NCBI GenBank assembly: GCA_902541745.1
Contig: CACBRW010000009.1
Coordinates: 1 to 36,815 of the forward strand
Direction: 5' to 3'
From: an uncultured Pelagibacteraceae bacterium
Lineage (GTDB): Bacteria; Pseudomonadota; Alphaproteobacteria; Pelagibacterales; Pelagibacteraceae
DNA: 36,815 nucleotides
Shown: positions 8,215 through 17,440 of the stretch, one piece after another
Numbering within the stretch: the first letter of the stretch is position 1
Layout of the letters: each line of letters opens with the position of its first letter
Notes under the pieces: generated by a model
The model's database searches: none
What the model was told of the DNA's origin: nothing
Seen by the model: the letters and a program-made list of their open reading frames with translations, nothing else
Program-made: the position numbers and the translations under genes

Positions 8215-10042
8215 AAAATGGAAAAAATTACCAAAAAAAATAAAAGATATTATTCTTTATGGTTCAGATGAAGATGAAATTAAATTTAATTATGATGATG
8301 GATATGAAAAATATTCCTATAAAAAAACTTTTGAAGGCGTAATTAATAATCTTGAACGAAGATTTTTAGAGTCAGATAGCGAATGGAAAAGAGAAGCCAT
8401 TGCCGAATATCAATCGGATACAGCATGCGAAGCATGTAATGGTGATAGATTAAAAGAAGAGGCTTTATGTGTAAAAATCAACGATCTAAATATTAGCGAG
8501 GTAACAAAAAAATCTATTTTAGATGCTGCAGAATGGTTTAAAAATTTAGAACATAATCTTGATAAAAGACAATTTAAAATTGCTGAACATGTTTTAAAAG
8601 AAATAAATGAAAGATTAAATTTTCTTTTAAACGTAGGCTTAGATTATTTAACATTATCTAGAGAATCTGGAACTTTATCAGGCGGTGAAGCTCAAAGAAT
8701 AAGATTAGCTTCACAAATTGGATCTGGATTAACAGGCGTATTATATGTTTTAGATGAGCCCTCAATCGGATTACACCAAAAAGATAATGTCAAGCTCATT
8801 AATGCATTAAAAAGATTACGAGATCTTGGTAATACAGTCATTGTTGTTGAGCATGACACTGAGACAATGGAAAACGCAGATTATATTATTGATCTTGGGC
8901 CTGAAGCTGGGAGTAATGGTGGTGAGATAACGGCTAAAGGAACATACGAAGAAATTAAAAAAGATAAAAATAGTATTACTGGACAGTATCTTGCTAATAA
9001 AAAAACAATTGAAATTCCAAAATCTCGACGTTTAGCTAAAAATGGAAGATTTGTAGAAATCAATGGTGCAAGTGGAAATAATTTAAACAATGTAAATCTT
9101 AGAATTCCAACTGGAACATTTACATGTGTTACTGGTGTCTCGGGTAGTGGTAAATCTACTTTAATATTACAAACTCTATTTCATGCATTAAATTTAACTT
9201 TAAATAATAAAGCAAAAAAAGCACCTAAATCATTTAAAGGTTACAAAGGTGTAGAATTAATTGATAAAATAATTGATATCGACCAGTCTCCTATTGGGAG
9301 AACACCTAGATCAAATCCAGCTACATACACTGGTGCTTTTGGACCTATTAGAGATTGGTTTACAAGTTTACCAGAGTCTAAAACAAGAGGATATAAACCA
9401 GGTAGATTTTCTTTTAATGTTAAAGGAGGTAGATGTGAAGCTTGTGAAGGTGATGGTGTAATCACATATGAAATGCATTTTTTACCTGATGTTTATATAC
9501 AGTGTGATGAATGTAAAGGCACCAGGTACAATAGAGAAACTTTAGAAATTAAATTTAAAGGTAAAAGTATAGCAGATGTTTTAAATATGTCAGTTGACGA
9601 GGGTTGTGAATATTTCGAAAATATATCAAATATAAAAACAAAATTGTTAACTTTAAAAAAAGTTGGATTGGGCTATATAAAAATTGGTCAACAAGCAACA
9701 ACTCTATCAGGTGGTGAAGCTCAACGAATTAAACTTGCAAAAGAACTTTCAAAAAGATCGACAGGAAGAACAATGTATATATTAGATGAACCAACAACTG
9801 GATTACATCAACATGACATTAAAAAATTATTAGAAATACTCCATACATTTGTTAAACTTGGAAATACAGTGGTTGTTATCGAGCATAATTTAGATGTAAT
9901 AAAAACTGCTGATTACATAGTAGATATGGGACCTGAAGGTGGTGTAAAAGGTGGTAATATTGTCGCCGAAGGAAAACCTGAAGAGGTATGCAAAGTTAAA
10001 GATAGCTTTACAGGTCAATTTTTAAAACCTCTTTTAACTTAA
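8195..10042 (+). CDS. uvrA: excinuclease ABC subunit A, C-terminal part (frameshifted gene)
   Basis: Homology to UvrA resumes at about base 8199 ([10 protein letters not shown]) and runs to the TAA at 10040-10042. It has the ABC signature [10 protein letters not shown] (residues 161-170 of this frame), Walker B VLDEPS, the second Walker [10 protein letters not shown] (314-322), the zinc finger with Cys414, Cys417, Cys437 and Cys440 that is needed for damage recognition, and a second LSGGEAQR with LDEPTTGLH. Together with the upstream frame the total is about 950 residues, the normal UvrA length, so a single base is the only lesion. The ATG at 8195 is incidental; no ribosome site precedes it, and independent translation is unlikely. 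Confidence 0.93.
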   Translation: MVFSLDEKWKKLPKKIKDIILYGSDEDEIKFNYDDGYEKYSYKKTFEGVINNLERRFLESDSEWKREAIAEYQSDTACEACNGDRLKEEALCVKINDLNISEVTKKSILDAAEWFKNLEHNLDKRQFKIAEHVLKEINERLNFLLNVGLDYLTLSRESGTLSGGEAQRIRLASQIGSGLTGVLYVLDEPSIGLHQKDNVKLINALKRLRDLGNTVIVVEHDTETMENADYIIDLGPEAGSNGGEITAKGTYEEIKKDKNSITGQYLANKKTIEIPKSRRLAKNGRFVEINGASGNNLNNVNLRIPTGTFTCVTGVSGSGKSTLILQTLFHALNLTLNNKAKKAPKSFKGYKGVELIDKIIDIDQSPIGRTPRSNPATYTGAFGPIRDWFTSLPESKTRGYKPGRFSFNVKGGRCEACEGDGVITYEMHFLPDVYIQCDECKGTRYNRETLEIKFKGKSIADVLNMSVDEGCEYFENISNIKTKLLTLKKVGLGYIKIGQQATTLSGGEAQRIKLAKELSKRSTGRTMYILDEPTTGLHQHDIKKLLEILHTFVKLGNTVVVIEHNLDVIKTADYIVDMGPEGGVKGGNIVAEGKPEEVCKVKDSFTGQFLKPLLT

Positions 10043-10065
10043 ATTTAAGAACTTAAAATTTTTTT
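10041..10065 (+). terminator. weak terminator-like hairpin after uvrA
   Basis: AAATTTAA, loop GAAC, then TTAAAATTT with one bulged base, followed by a T run. It begins at the uvrA stop codon. All-AT stem, so stability is low. Confidence 0.28.
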
Positions 10066-10075
10066 AAATTTAGTA

Positions 10076-10081
10076 TATAAT
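10076..10081 (+). promoter_or_regulatory. candidate -10 element for the PuuD-like gene
   Basis: A perfect TATAAT lies 11 bases before the ATG at 10093. Transcription from it would give a very short leader, so the message may be nearly leaderless. The upstream -35 (TTAAAA around 10053) is poor. Confidence 0.3.
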
Positions 10082-10092
10082 AATCTAGAATC

Positions 10093-10695
10093 ATGAGTAA
10101 TTTATTATCATCTTTGTCAAAAACTGTTCACGCGTCACTAGCTATAGCAATATTACTGTTTCTAGGATTGTTTTATCTTAACGATGGAATAGCTTTTGAC
10201 ACACTATTTTGGAGTTGGTTGTTTAGATACATACATGTTATTGTTGCAATTATGTGGATTGGATTACTTTGGTATTTCAATTTTGTTCAAATTCCAAATA
10301 TGGGAAAAATTCCAGATGAACAAAAACCAGCAATAGGTAAAGTGATAGCACCAGCTGCATTATTTTACTTTAGATGGGCTGCTGCATTAACTGTTCTTTC
10401 AGGTTTAATTCTTGCTCTTCTTAATGGATATCTTCATGATGCAATGACTTTAAGTATAGGTTCAGGTGTGCCTAAACATACAGCTATAGGTATTGGAATG
10501 TGGCTAGGAATTATTATGGCTTTTAATGTTTGGTTTGTTATTTGGCCAAATCAAAAAAGAGCTTTAGGAATTGTGGAGAGTGATCCTGATACAAAAGCAA
10601 AATCAGCAAAAACTGCAATGCTATTCTCAAGAACAAATACTTTGTTATCTTTACCAATGTTACTTACAATGGTAATAGCTCAAAATTTATATTAG
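10093..10695 (+). CDS. PuuD / urate oxidase N-terminal-type membrane protein
   Basis: 200 residues with about five hydrophobic segments (near residues 15-33, 40-62, 87-111, 127-150 and 178-198). The core YIHVIVAIMWIGLLWYFNF, with a membrane-embedded His, and FYFRWAAALTVLSG resemble the Urate_ox_N (DUF989) membrane domain of the PuuD urate hydroxylase. In full-length PuuD this domain precedes a cytochrome c domain. Here the protein ends after the membrane part and has no CxxCH, so an electron-transfer partner would have to be separate. Similar stand-alone proteins are often annotated as PuuD. No purine genes are nearby, so urate as substrate is not supported by context. It converges with secF, one base apart. 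Confidence 0.65.
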   Translation: MSNLLSSLSKTVHASLAIAILLFLGLFYLNDGIAFDTLFWSWLFRYIHVIVAIMWIGLLWYFNFVQIPNMGKIPDEQKPAIGKVIAPAALFYFRWAAALTVLSGLILALLNGYLHDAMTLSIGSGVPKHTAIGIGMWLGIIMAFNVWFVIWPNQKRALGIVESDPDTKAKSAKTAMLFSRTNTLLSLPMLLTMVIAQNLY

Positions 10696-10696
10696 T

Positions 10697-11587
10697 TTAC
10701 TTTTGATCGTCTTCTCTAAGAACAGTTTTTTGTGAAACTTTTAGTCTAACTAAAACAGTATTAGCTATATAAATCGACGAATAGGTTCCAAAAATAACAC
10801 CAAGTATCATAGCAAGAGAAAAACCCTTTAATATCTCACCACCAAAAAAATAAATTGCTAAAAGAGCAAGTAAAGTAGTTGCGGATGTTATTATAGTCCT
10901 TGATAAAGTTTCATTAATTGAAATATTTGTTAATTCAAAAATTTTTATATCTGAGTATTTTCTTAGATTTTCACGTACACGGTCAAAAATAACAACTGTA
11001 TCATTCATTGAATAACCAACTATTGTTAAAATAGCTGCAATTATTGATAAGTTTATTTCTAAACTAAATAGTGAAAAAACTCCTAGAGTAACGATTACAT
11101 CATGAAATAAAGCTAGAATAGCCCCCAAACTAAACTGCCATTCAAATCTTATCCAAATATAAATTAACATTAATGCTAAAGATAAAGATATTGCTATTAC
11201 GCCTGATTTTAATAATTCCGCACTTACTTTTGGACCAACATTCTCTACCCTTCTAAAATCATAGTTATTTCCAAAAGATTTATCTAAATTAGTTTTAATT
11301 TCTTCAATAACATTCTTTTTATTATCTTTGTTTTCAAATTTAACTAGAAAATCCGTATCATTACCAAATTTCTTAACAGAAACATCTCCAAGATCCATTT
11401 GGTTAAATCTATCTCTCAATGAACTAACACTTATTTTTGAGTCTGAGGCTCTTAACTCAATTAAAGTCCCCCCTTTGAAATCTATACCAAAATTTAGACC
11501 TTTAAAAATTAACAACAATAATGAAACAATAATTAAAACTGATGAGAGTAAATTAAAGAGATTGTAATATTTATTAAAAGCAATCAT
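10697..11587 (-). CDS. secF: protein translocase subunit SecF
   Basis: 296 residues with six predicted membrane segments. After the first comes the periplasmic stretch with GIDFKGGTLIELR. Family motifs follow: VGPKVSAELLKSG, VGYSMNDTVVIFDRVREN and SRTIITSATTLLALLAIYFFGG. SecF pairs with SecD to drive late stages of Sec export using the proton gradient. Its start codon touches the secD stop at 11587. It is the last gene of the long minus-strand run and ends one base from the end of the convergent PuuD-like gene, with no room for a terminator. Confidence 0.96.
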   Translation of the reverse strand: MIAFNKYYNLFNLLSSVLIIVSLLLLIFKGLNFGIDFKGGTLIELRASDSKISVSSLRDRFNQMDLGDVSVKKFGNDTDFLVKFENKDNKKNVIEEIKTNLDKSFGNNYDFRRVENVGPKVSAELLKSGVIAISLSLALMLIYIWIRFEWQFSLGAILALFHDVIVTLGVFSLFSLEINLSIIAAILTIVGYSMNDTVVIFDRVRENLRKYSDIKIFELTNISINETLSRTIITSATTLLALLAIYFFGGEILKGFSLAMILGVIFGTYSSIYIANTVLVRLKVSQKTVLREDDQK

Positions 11588-13140
11588 TAAATTAATTTTT
11601 CCTTATCTTTATTTCTTGTTACATAAATACTAGTGAACAATCTTGCTATGAAATAAACTGAAAATAGAGTTGTAAATATCCCAACTCCTAAGGTTACAGC
11701 AAAACCCTTAACTGGACCTGAGCCCATGAAAAATAAGATAATTGCAGCTAATAATGTAGTAATATTGGCATCTAAAATTGCTGTTCTTGATTTAGTATAA
11801 CCACCATCAAATGCCAAAATATTATTAGTCTCGTCTTTTAGTTCTTCTTTAATTCTCTCAAAAATTAAAACATTTGCATCAACTGCCATACCTACTGTTA
11901 GAATAATCCCTGCAATACCAGGTAATGTTAAAGTGGCCTCGAATAAAGTTAAAACACCCAAAAGAATAAATAAATTAACTATTAGTGTTACATTAGTAAT
12001 TAATCCAAAAATTTTATATTTTACGAACATAAAAATTATTACCAACAAAAAACCTATTGCTAAGGCAATCATTCCTGCATTAATTGAGTCTTGTCCAAGA
12101 TCTGGCCCCACTGTTCTTTCTTCAATTATTTCTAATGGTGCTGGTAATGCTCCTGACCTTAATAATAAAGCTAGATCAGTTGCGGTTTGAAAAGTAAAAC
12201 CTCCACTTATCTGACCAGATCCACTTGCAATTGTATCTCTGACAACAGGTGCACTAATAATTTTACCATCTAAAACAATGGCCAATTGTTTTCCAATGCC
12301 AGTCGAAGTTGCCTTACCAAACCTTTTTGCGCCAACTCTATCTAAAGTAAATGAAACAATTGTTTGGTTAGTTTGAGGATCCATTTTTGGTTGAGCATCA
12401 AGTAAATTTTCACCACTTATTATGATTCTTTTACTAACTGTAGCTTCTTCTAGATCGTTTTCAAATTTTATTTTTTCAACACCAAAACGATCATTTTCGT
12501 CATTTGTTACAAATCGAAAAGTAAGGTTTGCAGTTTTACCAAGCAATGATTTAATTCTCATTGGATCATCTAATCCAGGAAGTTCAACTAAAATTCGGTT
12601 ATTTCCTCTTTTAAGTATGTTGGGTTCATTGGTTCCAACCTCATCTACCCTTCTTCTAACTATTTCTATAGCTTGATCTTGAGAAGAAGTTTTTAATTTA
12701 ATTAAACCCTGTCTTGAAAAATTAACTTTAAGATTTACCCCTGTATCTTTAATTTCTAACTGATGTGATTTAAATCTTGGGTAATAAGGATTCAGGTCAC
12801 TATTTTCATCCTGAAAAACGTCTAAGACAGATTGCTTATCATTTTCTGTTACATTAAAAAAAATATTTTGATTATCTATTTTTATATTGATGATTTTAAT
12901 ATTTTTTTCTTTGAAGTAATTTCTGATGGTTGTTGTTAAGTTTTGTAGTTTTTGTTCAATTATAGGTTCATTATCAATTTCAAGTAATAGATATGATCCA
13001 CCCTGAAGGTCTAATCCTAGATTAATTTTTTTATCAAAAAAATTATCATCAAATTTAAAAAGATTTGATGAAGTAATTAGAATAAATAAAACTGAAAAAA
13101 GAGTTATAAATAAAATTCTTAACTTAGAAAAATAAAGCAC
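11587..13140 (-). CDS. secD: protein translocase subunit SecD
   Basis: 517 residues. There is an N-terminal membrane helix (about residues 7-24), LGLDLQGGSYLLLEID, a large periplasmic domain with VRRRVDEVGTNEPNI and RILVELPGLDDP, and then five membrane segments. The family motifs ALPAPLEIIEERTVGPDLG and VGMAVDANVLIFERIKEEL are present. It works with SecF and YajC at the SecYEG channel. The conserved yajC-secD-secF order is kept, with 14 bases to yajC and a one-base overlap with secF, indicating a single transcript. Confidence 0.97.
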   Translation of the reverse strand: MLYFSKLRILFITLFSVLFILITSSNLFKFDDNFFDKKINLGLDLQGGSYLLLEIDNEPIIEQKLQNLTTTIRNYFKEKNIKIINIKIDNQNIFFNVTENDKQSVLDVFQDENSDLNPYYPRFKSHQLEIKDTGVNLKVNFSRQGLIKLKTSSQDQAIEIVRRRVDEVGTNEPNILKRGNNRILVELPGLDDPMRIKSLLGKTANLTFRFVTNDENDRFGVEKIKFENDLEEATVSKRIIISGENLLDAQPKMDPQTNQTIVSFTLDRVGAKRFGKATSTGIGKQLAIVLDGKIISAPVVRDTIASGSGQISGGFTFQTATDLALLLRSGALPAPLEIIEERTVGPDLGQDSINAGMIALAIGFLLVIIFMFVKYKIFGLITNVTLIVNLFILLGVLTLFEATLTLPGIAGIILTVGMAVDANVLIFERIKEELKDETNNILAFDGGYTKSRTAILDANITTLLAAIILFFMGSGPVKGFAVTLGVGIFTTLFSVYFIARLFTSIYVTRNKDKEKLI

Positions 13141-13154
13141 TTAAACAAAAATAA

Positions 13155-13448
13155 TTATTTTTTAACTTCTTGAGTATTTGAATTAACAAGACTTTGAATA
13201 CCAGTTGATTTAACTATCTCAACCTTTACGTTTTCAGCAATTTCTACTTCAACTTTATCGTTGTCTATAAGTCTCTCCACAGTACCTGTAATTCCACCAG
13301 AAGTAACAACCTTGTCACCTCTCTTAAGACTTTCAACCATTGCTTTGTGCTCTTTAACTTTTTTTTGCTGTGGTCTAATTAAGAAAAAATAAAAAATAAC
13401 AAAAATTAAAATTAACGGTATAAATTGTCCTATTCCTGAGCCTTCCAT
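13155..13448 (-). CDS. yajC: preprotein translocase accessory subunit YajC
   Basis: 97 residues. A single membrane helix (residues 8-23) is followed by the signature FFLIRPQQKKVKEHKAMVESLKRGD and KVVTSGGITGTVERL. YajC is the small partner of SecDF. The start is fixed by a strong Shine-Dalgarno (AAGGAGA, 13452-13458) four bases or so before the ATG, one of the clearest in this window. The gap to serS is 55 bases, long by local standards, so an internal promoter for yajC-secD-secF is possible. Confidence 0.95.
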   Translation of the reverse strand: MEGSGIGQFIPLILIFVIFYFFLIRPQQKKVKEHKAMVESLKRGDKVVTSGGITGTVERLIDNDKVEVEIAENVKVEIVKSTGIQSLVNSNTQEVKK

Positions 13449-13451
13449 AAA

Positions 13452-13458
13452 TCTCCTT
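13452..13458 (-). promoter_or_regulatory. strong ribosome binding site of yajC
   Basis: AAGGAGA on the minus strand, a few bases before the yajC ATG. Most genes here lack such a clear site, so yajC may be translated especially efficiently. Confidence 0.7.
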
Positions 13459-13503
13459 ATAAATTATGTGAATACTTATACTATCTATGTAATTAAAACA
13501 ACT

Positions 13504-14763
13504 TTATTTAGCTGAAATCAATTCCAAATTATTCATATACGGTCGCAGTACCTTAGGAACAATAATCGAACCATCTTTTTGTTGATAGTTTTCCAGCACA
13601 GCAATTAAAGTTCTGCCTACTGCTAAACCACTTCCATTTAATGTTCCAACAAAAACATTTTCCTTGTTTTTATTTTTATATCTTGATTTCATTCTTTGGG
13701 CCTGAAATGTTGAGCAAGAAGAGCATGATGATATTTCACGATACTTGTTTTCTGATGGTAACCACACTTCAATATCATAAGTTTTTTCAGCACTGAAACC
13801 CATATCACCTGAACATAAAATTACTTTTCTATATGGTAATTCTAATTTATCCAGTATATCTGTTGCACAGTTTGTCATTCGCTCTAATTCTTCAAGGCAA
13901 TTTTCTTTTTCAACAATACTCACCAACTCAACTTTATAAAATTGATGTTGTCTAATCATTCCTTTTGTGTCTTTTCCATAACTGCCTGCTTCTTTTCTAA
14001 AACATGGTGTTGAAGCAACAAATCTCATTGGTAAATCTTTTTGGTCAACAATTTTATCTTTAACAATATTTGTTAAAATTACTTCAGCAGTTGGAATTAA
14101 AAATTTTCTATCAGATCCTTCATCAAATTTTATTTCAAATTGATCGTTTTCAAATTTTGGTAATTGACCTGTTCCATACATTGTATTATCAGAGGCAATC
14201 AATGGAGGTGAAATCTCTTGATAGCCATTTTGAACAATATGAGTATCTAGCATAAAGTTAGATAAAGCTCGTTCTAGTAATGCCAATTCTTTTTTAACAA
14301 ATACAAATCTTGATCCAGTCGTTTTTGTTGCAAGATCAAAATCAAGCATGCCTAATTTTTCACCAAGTTCGTAATGAGATTTGGGTTTAAAATCAAACTC
14401 AGGAACTTTTCCAGCTTTTAAAACTTCTACATTATCATTTTCATCTTTCCCATTTGGAACATCTTGATGAGGTATATTTGGTATACTTGATAAAATATTA
14501 TCTAATTCGGTTTTAGTGTTTTTTTTTTGCTCAGTAATCTTTTCTAATTCTGTAGATATTTCTTTAGATTTTTTAAATAAACTTTCATCTTTAGATTTTG
14601 AAATAACTTTTTTTTCTTTTTCTAAATTTTCTTTCTTCTGAATTAAATCTCTATTTAACTCATCAAGCTTTTTTAAATTATTAAAATCAATTTTAACTGA
14701 GCGTTTTTCAAGATCTTTTTCAAATTTTGAAAAATCTTTTCTAATTTCTTTTAAATTATGCAT
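13504..14763 (-). CDS. serS: serine--tRNA ligase
   Basis: 419 residues, usual length. The N-terminal half to about residue 110 is a Lys/Glu-rich coiled coil that grips tRNA-Ser. The catalytic domain shows class II motifs: motif 2 FRKEAGSYGKDTKGMIRQHQF and motif 3 LNGSGLAVGRTLIAVLEN, with EISSCSSCSTFQAQRMKSRY between them. It charges tRNA-Ser, and also tRNA-Sec where that exists. Its start overlaps the tatC end by 8 bases. The tatC-serS junction is conserved in alphaproteobacteria. Confidence 0.97.
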   Translation of the reverse strand: MHNLKEIRKDFSKFEKDLEKRSVKIDFNNLKKLDELNRDLIQKKENLEKEKKVISKSKDESLFKKSKEISTELEKITEQKKNTKTELDNILSSIPNIPHQDVPNGKDENDNVEVLKAGKVPEFDFKPKSHYELGEKLGMLDFDLATKTTGSRFVFVKKELALLERALSNFMLDTHIVQNGYQEISPPLIASDNTMYGTGQLPKFENDQFEIKFDEGSDRKFLIPTAEVILTNIVKDKIVDQKDLPMRFVASTPCFRKEAGSYGKDTKGMIRQHQFYKVELVSIVEKENCLEELERMTNCATDILDKLELPYRKVILCSGDMGFSAEKTYDIEVWLPSENKYREISSCSSCSTFQAQRMKSRYKNKNKENVFVGTLNGSGLAVGRTLIAVLENYQQKDGSIIVPKVLRPYMNNLELISAK

Positions 14764-15526
14764 CAGTCTTTTCTAAATTTTTGTTTTCTATAAATTTTAC
14801 TGAAAATATTGATAATTCATATAAAATTAATAAAGGAACAGCTAAACCTATTTGAGTAATTGGATCTGGTGGTGTCAGTAAGGCAGCAGCAGCAAATATA
14901 ATTACTACTACATATTTTCTTCTTTCTTTTAAAAATTTACTGTCAACAACACCTATTCTTGCTAATAAACTTAAAACTATAGGTAGTTGGAAACTTATTC
15001 CAAATGCAAAAATTAACTTCATAACAAGTGACAAGTATTCATTTACCTTAGCTTCTAATTGAATTGGTAAACTTGTAGACATACCTGTGCTTTCAAATGA
15101 TAAAAAGAATTTAATAGCTAGAGGCATTATCAAATAGTAAACAAGCATACCTCCTAAAAAGAAAAGGATTGGTGTTAATACAAGATATGGGAGTATGGCA
15201 ACTTTTTCATGTTTATATAATCCAGGTGCAATAAATTTCCATATCTGCATTAGAATATAGGGACAAGTCACGAAGAAAGCTGTGAAAAAGGAAACCTTAA
15301 TATAAGTTAAAAAAGTTTCTTGTAAGGCTGTAAAAATGAGCCTTCTGTCCGATCCATCATCTTTTACAGCTTGAGCGAAAGGATCAACTAAAAAACCGTA
15401 GATATGTTCTGCAAATATATAACAAATAACAAAAAAAATTATTAGAAATATAAAACTATGTATTAATCTTTTTCTTAGTTCTGTTAGATGGCTAACAAAT
15501 CCACCTTCATTTTCTTCATTGCTCAT
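14756..15526 (-). CDS. tatC: Sec-independent translocase subunit TatC
   Basis: 256 residues with six predicted membrane helices. The N-terminal conserved region GGFVSHLTELRKRLIHSF and the loop around FLTYIKVSFFTAFFVTCPYIL, with FIAPGLYKHEK, are TatC hallmarks. It binds the twin-arginine signal peptide. The M48 peptidase at 903-1730 has such a signal. The gene overlaps tatB by 11 bases and serS by 8, which suggests tight co-expression. Confidence 0.97.
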   Translation of the reverse strand: MSNEENEGGFVSHLTELRKRLIHSFIFLIIFFVICYIFAEHIYGFLVDPFAQAVKDDGSDRRLIFTALQETFLTYIKVSFFTAFFVTCPYILMQIWKFIAPGLYKHEKVAILPYLVLTPILFFLGGMLVYYLIMPLAIKFFLSFESTGMSTSLPIQLEAKVNEYLSLVMKLIFAFGISFQLPIVLSLLARIGVVDSKFLKERRKYVVVIIFAAAALLTPPDPITQIGLAVPLLILYELSIFSVKFIENKNLEKTDA

Positions 15527-15740
15527 CTTTTTTTGTTTCTTTTTTTATTTCATTATCAATTTTTTTTTCTTCATCAATTTCTAAATTAGAAACTTCATTT
15601 TGAATGTTGCTAACATATCTTTTTGCAGTCCCTATCCAAGACCCAGCTTTTTTTAACATGATTGGAAAATCTTTTGGACCAAGAACAACGATTGCAATAC
15701 CAACAACAATCAATATCTCAAACCAACCAATAGTAGGCAT
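15516..15740 (-). CDS. tatB: Sec-independent translocase subunit TatB
   Basis: 74 residues. It has one membrane helix with the TatB-type pattern IGWFEILIVVGIAIVVLGP, in which Gly-Pro ends the helix, then an amphipathic helix (KDFPIMLKKAGSWIGTAKRY) and a charged tail. It is shorter than the E. coli protein (about 170 residues). The position between tatA and tatC and the LGPKDFP motif separate it from TatA. It forms the receptor complex with TatC. Confidence 0.92.
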   Translation of the reverse strand: MPTIGWFEILIVVGIAIVVLGPKDFPIMLKKAGSWIGTAKRYVSNIQNEVSNLEIDEEKKIDNEIKKETKKDEQ

Positions 15741-15745
15741 GTGAT

Positions 15746-15946
15746 TTAATCTTTATTTTCTGAGTCTTTATTTTCGTCGGATATATTTTTTGGCTCAGTA
15801 TCGTCAGTAACATCTGACGCCATTCCTTTTTTAAAACTTTTAATTCCCTTAGCTACATCACCCATCAGACTAGAGATTTTACCTCGTCCAAATAATAAGA
15901 CTACTAATATAACTACGATTGCTATTTGCCAAATTCCTATGCTCAT
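15746..15946 (-). CDS. tatA: Sec-independent translocase subunit TatA
   Basis: 66 residues. The short membrane helix [22 protein letters not shown] carries the FGRGKI hinge and is followed by an amphipathic helix [16 protein letters not shown] and an acidic tail. TatA multimerises to form the transport path for folded Tat substrates. It lies 5 bases upstream of tatB. The preceding scpB is 47 bases away. Confidence 0.94.
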   Translation of the reverse strand: MSIGIWQIAIVVILVVLLFGRGKISSLMGDVAKGIKSFKKGMASDVTDDTEPKNISDENKDSENKD

Positions 15947-15993
15947 GAAAAACTTATAACCTTTTTATGGTAAATTTAAAAGTTACTTTTTTG

Positions 15994-16695
15994 TTAATCT
16001 TTCTCTTCTGTATCAAGAGTGCTATTTAACATCTCATCAATATTAGAATAAATATCCTCTTTTTTTTCTTCTTGCTTTTCTTTATAAAATTTACCAGTTC
16101 CAAAAATTGCACTATCGACACTAGTGCTGTCAATTAATCCAGCAGCACCTAATTCATCAATTGTTGGTAAATCAGATAATTTTTGTAGATTAAAATGACT
16201 TAAAAATTCATCAGTTGTAACATATTGAATTGGTCTACCTGGTACATCTTTACGACCTCCTGGTTTCACCCAGTTGAGCTCCATCAATATTTCAAGAGTA
16301 TTTGTTCCAAATGCAACACCTCTTATCTCCTCAATCTCTGCTCTAGTAACAGGTTGGTGATAAACAATTATCGCTAAGGTCTCAACAGCTGCTCTAGAAA
16401 GTTTTTTTTCGACTGTCCTTTCTTGTGACATAATATTTGACAAGTTAGGAGAAGTTCTAAAGGACCACTTTTCTTTTATGCAAACTAAATTAATTCCACG
16501 TTTAGAGTATTCTTGCTGCAACTTTTCTAATGATTTTGATACGCTACCTTTTTTAGTAACTTTACTTTCAATTGTATCAACATCTAATGGTTCAGCAGCA
16601 GCAAAAATTACTGCTTCAATTTCTTTTTCTAAATCAGATAACTTAGATGGAAATTTAACGATATTATCTTTTGAAATTTTTTCTTTTTTAATCAT
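15994..16695 (-). CDS. scpB: segregation and condensation protein B
   Basis: 233 residues. The central part has the tandem winged-helix fold of ScpB: EAVIFAAAEPLD, LSRAAVETLAIIVYHQPVTRAEIEEIRGV and GRKDVPGRPIQYVTTDEFLSHFNL. The Lys/Glu-rich ends are probably disordered. With ScpA and the SMC ATPase it forms the bacterial condensin. Its start overlaps scpA by 8 bases. Confidence 0.95.
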   Translation of the reverse strand: MIKKEKISKDNIVKFPSKLSDLEKEIEAVIFAAAEPLDVDTIESKVTKKGSVSKSLEKLQQEYSKRGINLVCIKEKWSFRTSPNLSNIMSQERTVEKKLSRAAVETLAIIVYHQPVTRAEIEEIRGVAFGTNTLEILMELNWVKPGGRKDVPGRPIQYVTTDEFLSHFNLQKLSDLPTIDELGAAGLIDSTSVDSAIFGTGKFYKEKQEEKKEDIYSNIDEMLNSTLDTEEKD

Positions 16696-17431
16696 TATTT
16701 TCCTTTACATAAATATCGTCAAATAATTTATCTTGTTTCATAGTCAGGTTTCCTTCTTTAACTAATTCTAATGAACCTGCAAATATTCCTGCTTTCCCAG
16801 TACGTTTATATTTTGAGCCACTTTTAAAATTTTGAGGAATTAAATCATCTAATTTTTTCCAATCAACTAATTTACCAAAAAACTCTCTTATAGTTTTAAT
16901 TCCATCCTCTGCAGTAAAGACAGGTAATTTTGGAATATTCATTTTTTGAAAGTCTTTGGTCATAATAATTGTTGAATACGACTTAAGAAGTTCAAATAAA
17001 CTTAAATTATATTCTGTACTATAAATAGATCTGATATTTCCTTTCATTCCTCTTGATCGAATTTCTCTACCCAGTCTTTTTCTTTTTAGCATTTGTTCAG
17101 AAAGTAATCTTATTAGTTCTAATTTTTTTAATTGTAATTTTAATTTTTCAGCAACTTCTTGAACTTTAAATTCTTCTTCTGGAGTTCCCGGAAGTAATAA
17201 TTTAGATTTCAAATAAGCTAACCAAGTTGCCATCAATAAATATTCTGAAGCGATTTCTAAATTTAAATCTTTTTCTTTTGTAATATAATCGTGAAATTGA
17301 TCTGCTAGCTTTGTAATTGATATCTCTTCAAGATCTACTTTTTGAGCTTTTGCTAAATCTAAAAGTACATCTAGAGGACCATTGTAATTACTTATGTCGA
17401 CATTAAATAATGCAGAATCAGAAATAGTCAT
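16688..17431 (-). CDS. scpA: segregation and condensation protein A
   Basis: 247 residues. The kleisin N-terminus FNVDISNYNGPLDVLLDLAKAQKVDLEEI and the segment EYLLMATWLAYLKSKLLLP are diagnostic of ScpA. The short C-terminal winged helix shows GIFAGSLELVKEGNLTMKQ. It bridges SMC heads in the condensin complex together with ScpB. It lies 9 bases after nagZ, in the usual alphaproteobacterial order nagZ-scpA-scpB-tatA. Confidence 0.95.
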   Translation of the reverse strand: MTISDSALFNVDISNYNGPLDVLLDLAKAQKVDLEEISITKLADQFHDYITKEKDLNLEIASEYLLMATWLAYLKSKLLLPGTPEEEFKVQEVAEKLKLQLKKLELIRLLSEQMLKRKRLGREIRSRGMKGNIRSIYSTEYNLSLFELLKSYSTIIMTKDFQKMNIPKLPVFTAEDGIKTIREFFGKLVDWKKLDDLIPQNFKSGSKYKRTGKAGIFAGSLELVKEGNLTMKQDKLFDDIYVKENND

Positions 17432-17440
17432 GCTCAGATA

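Noticed and set aside
7189-10042. Reading the two uvrA frames as separate UvrA-like genes
   Set aside because: They are exactly complementary halves of one UvrA joined at a six-T run, and the second has no ribosome site.
14070-14255. Short open frames on the opposite strand within serS, uvrA, secD, secF, scpB, argS and the ldh2-type gene
   Set aside because: All lie inside well-supported genes, have no homology features or start signals, and are shadows of AT-rich coding DNA.
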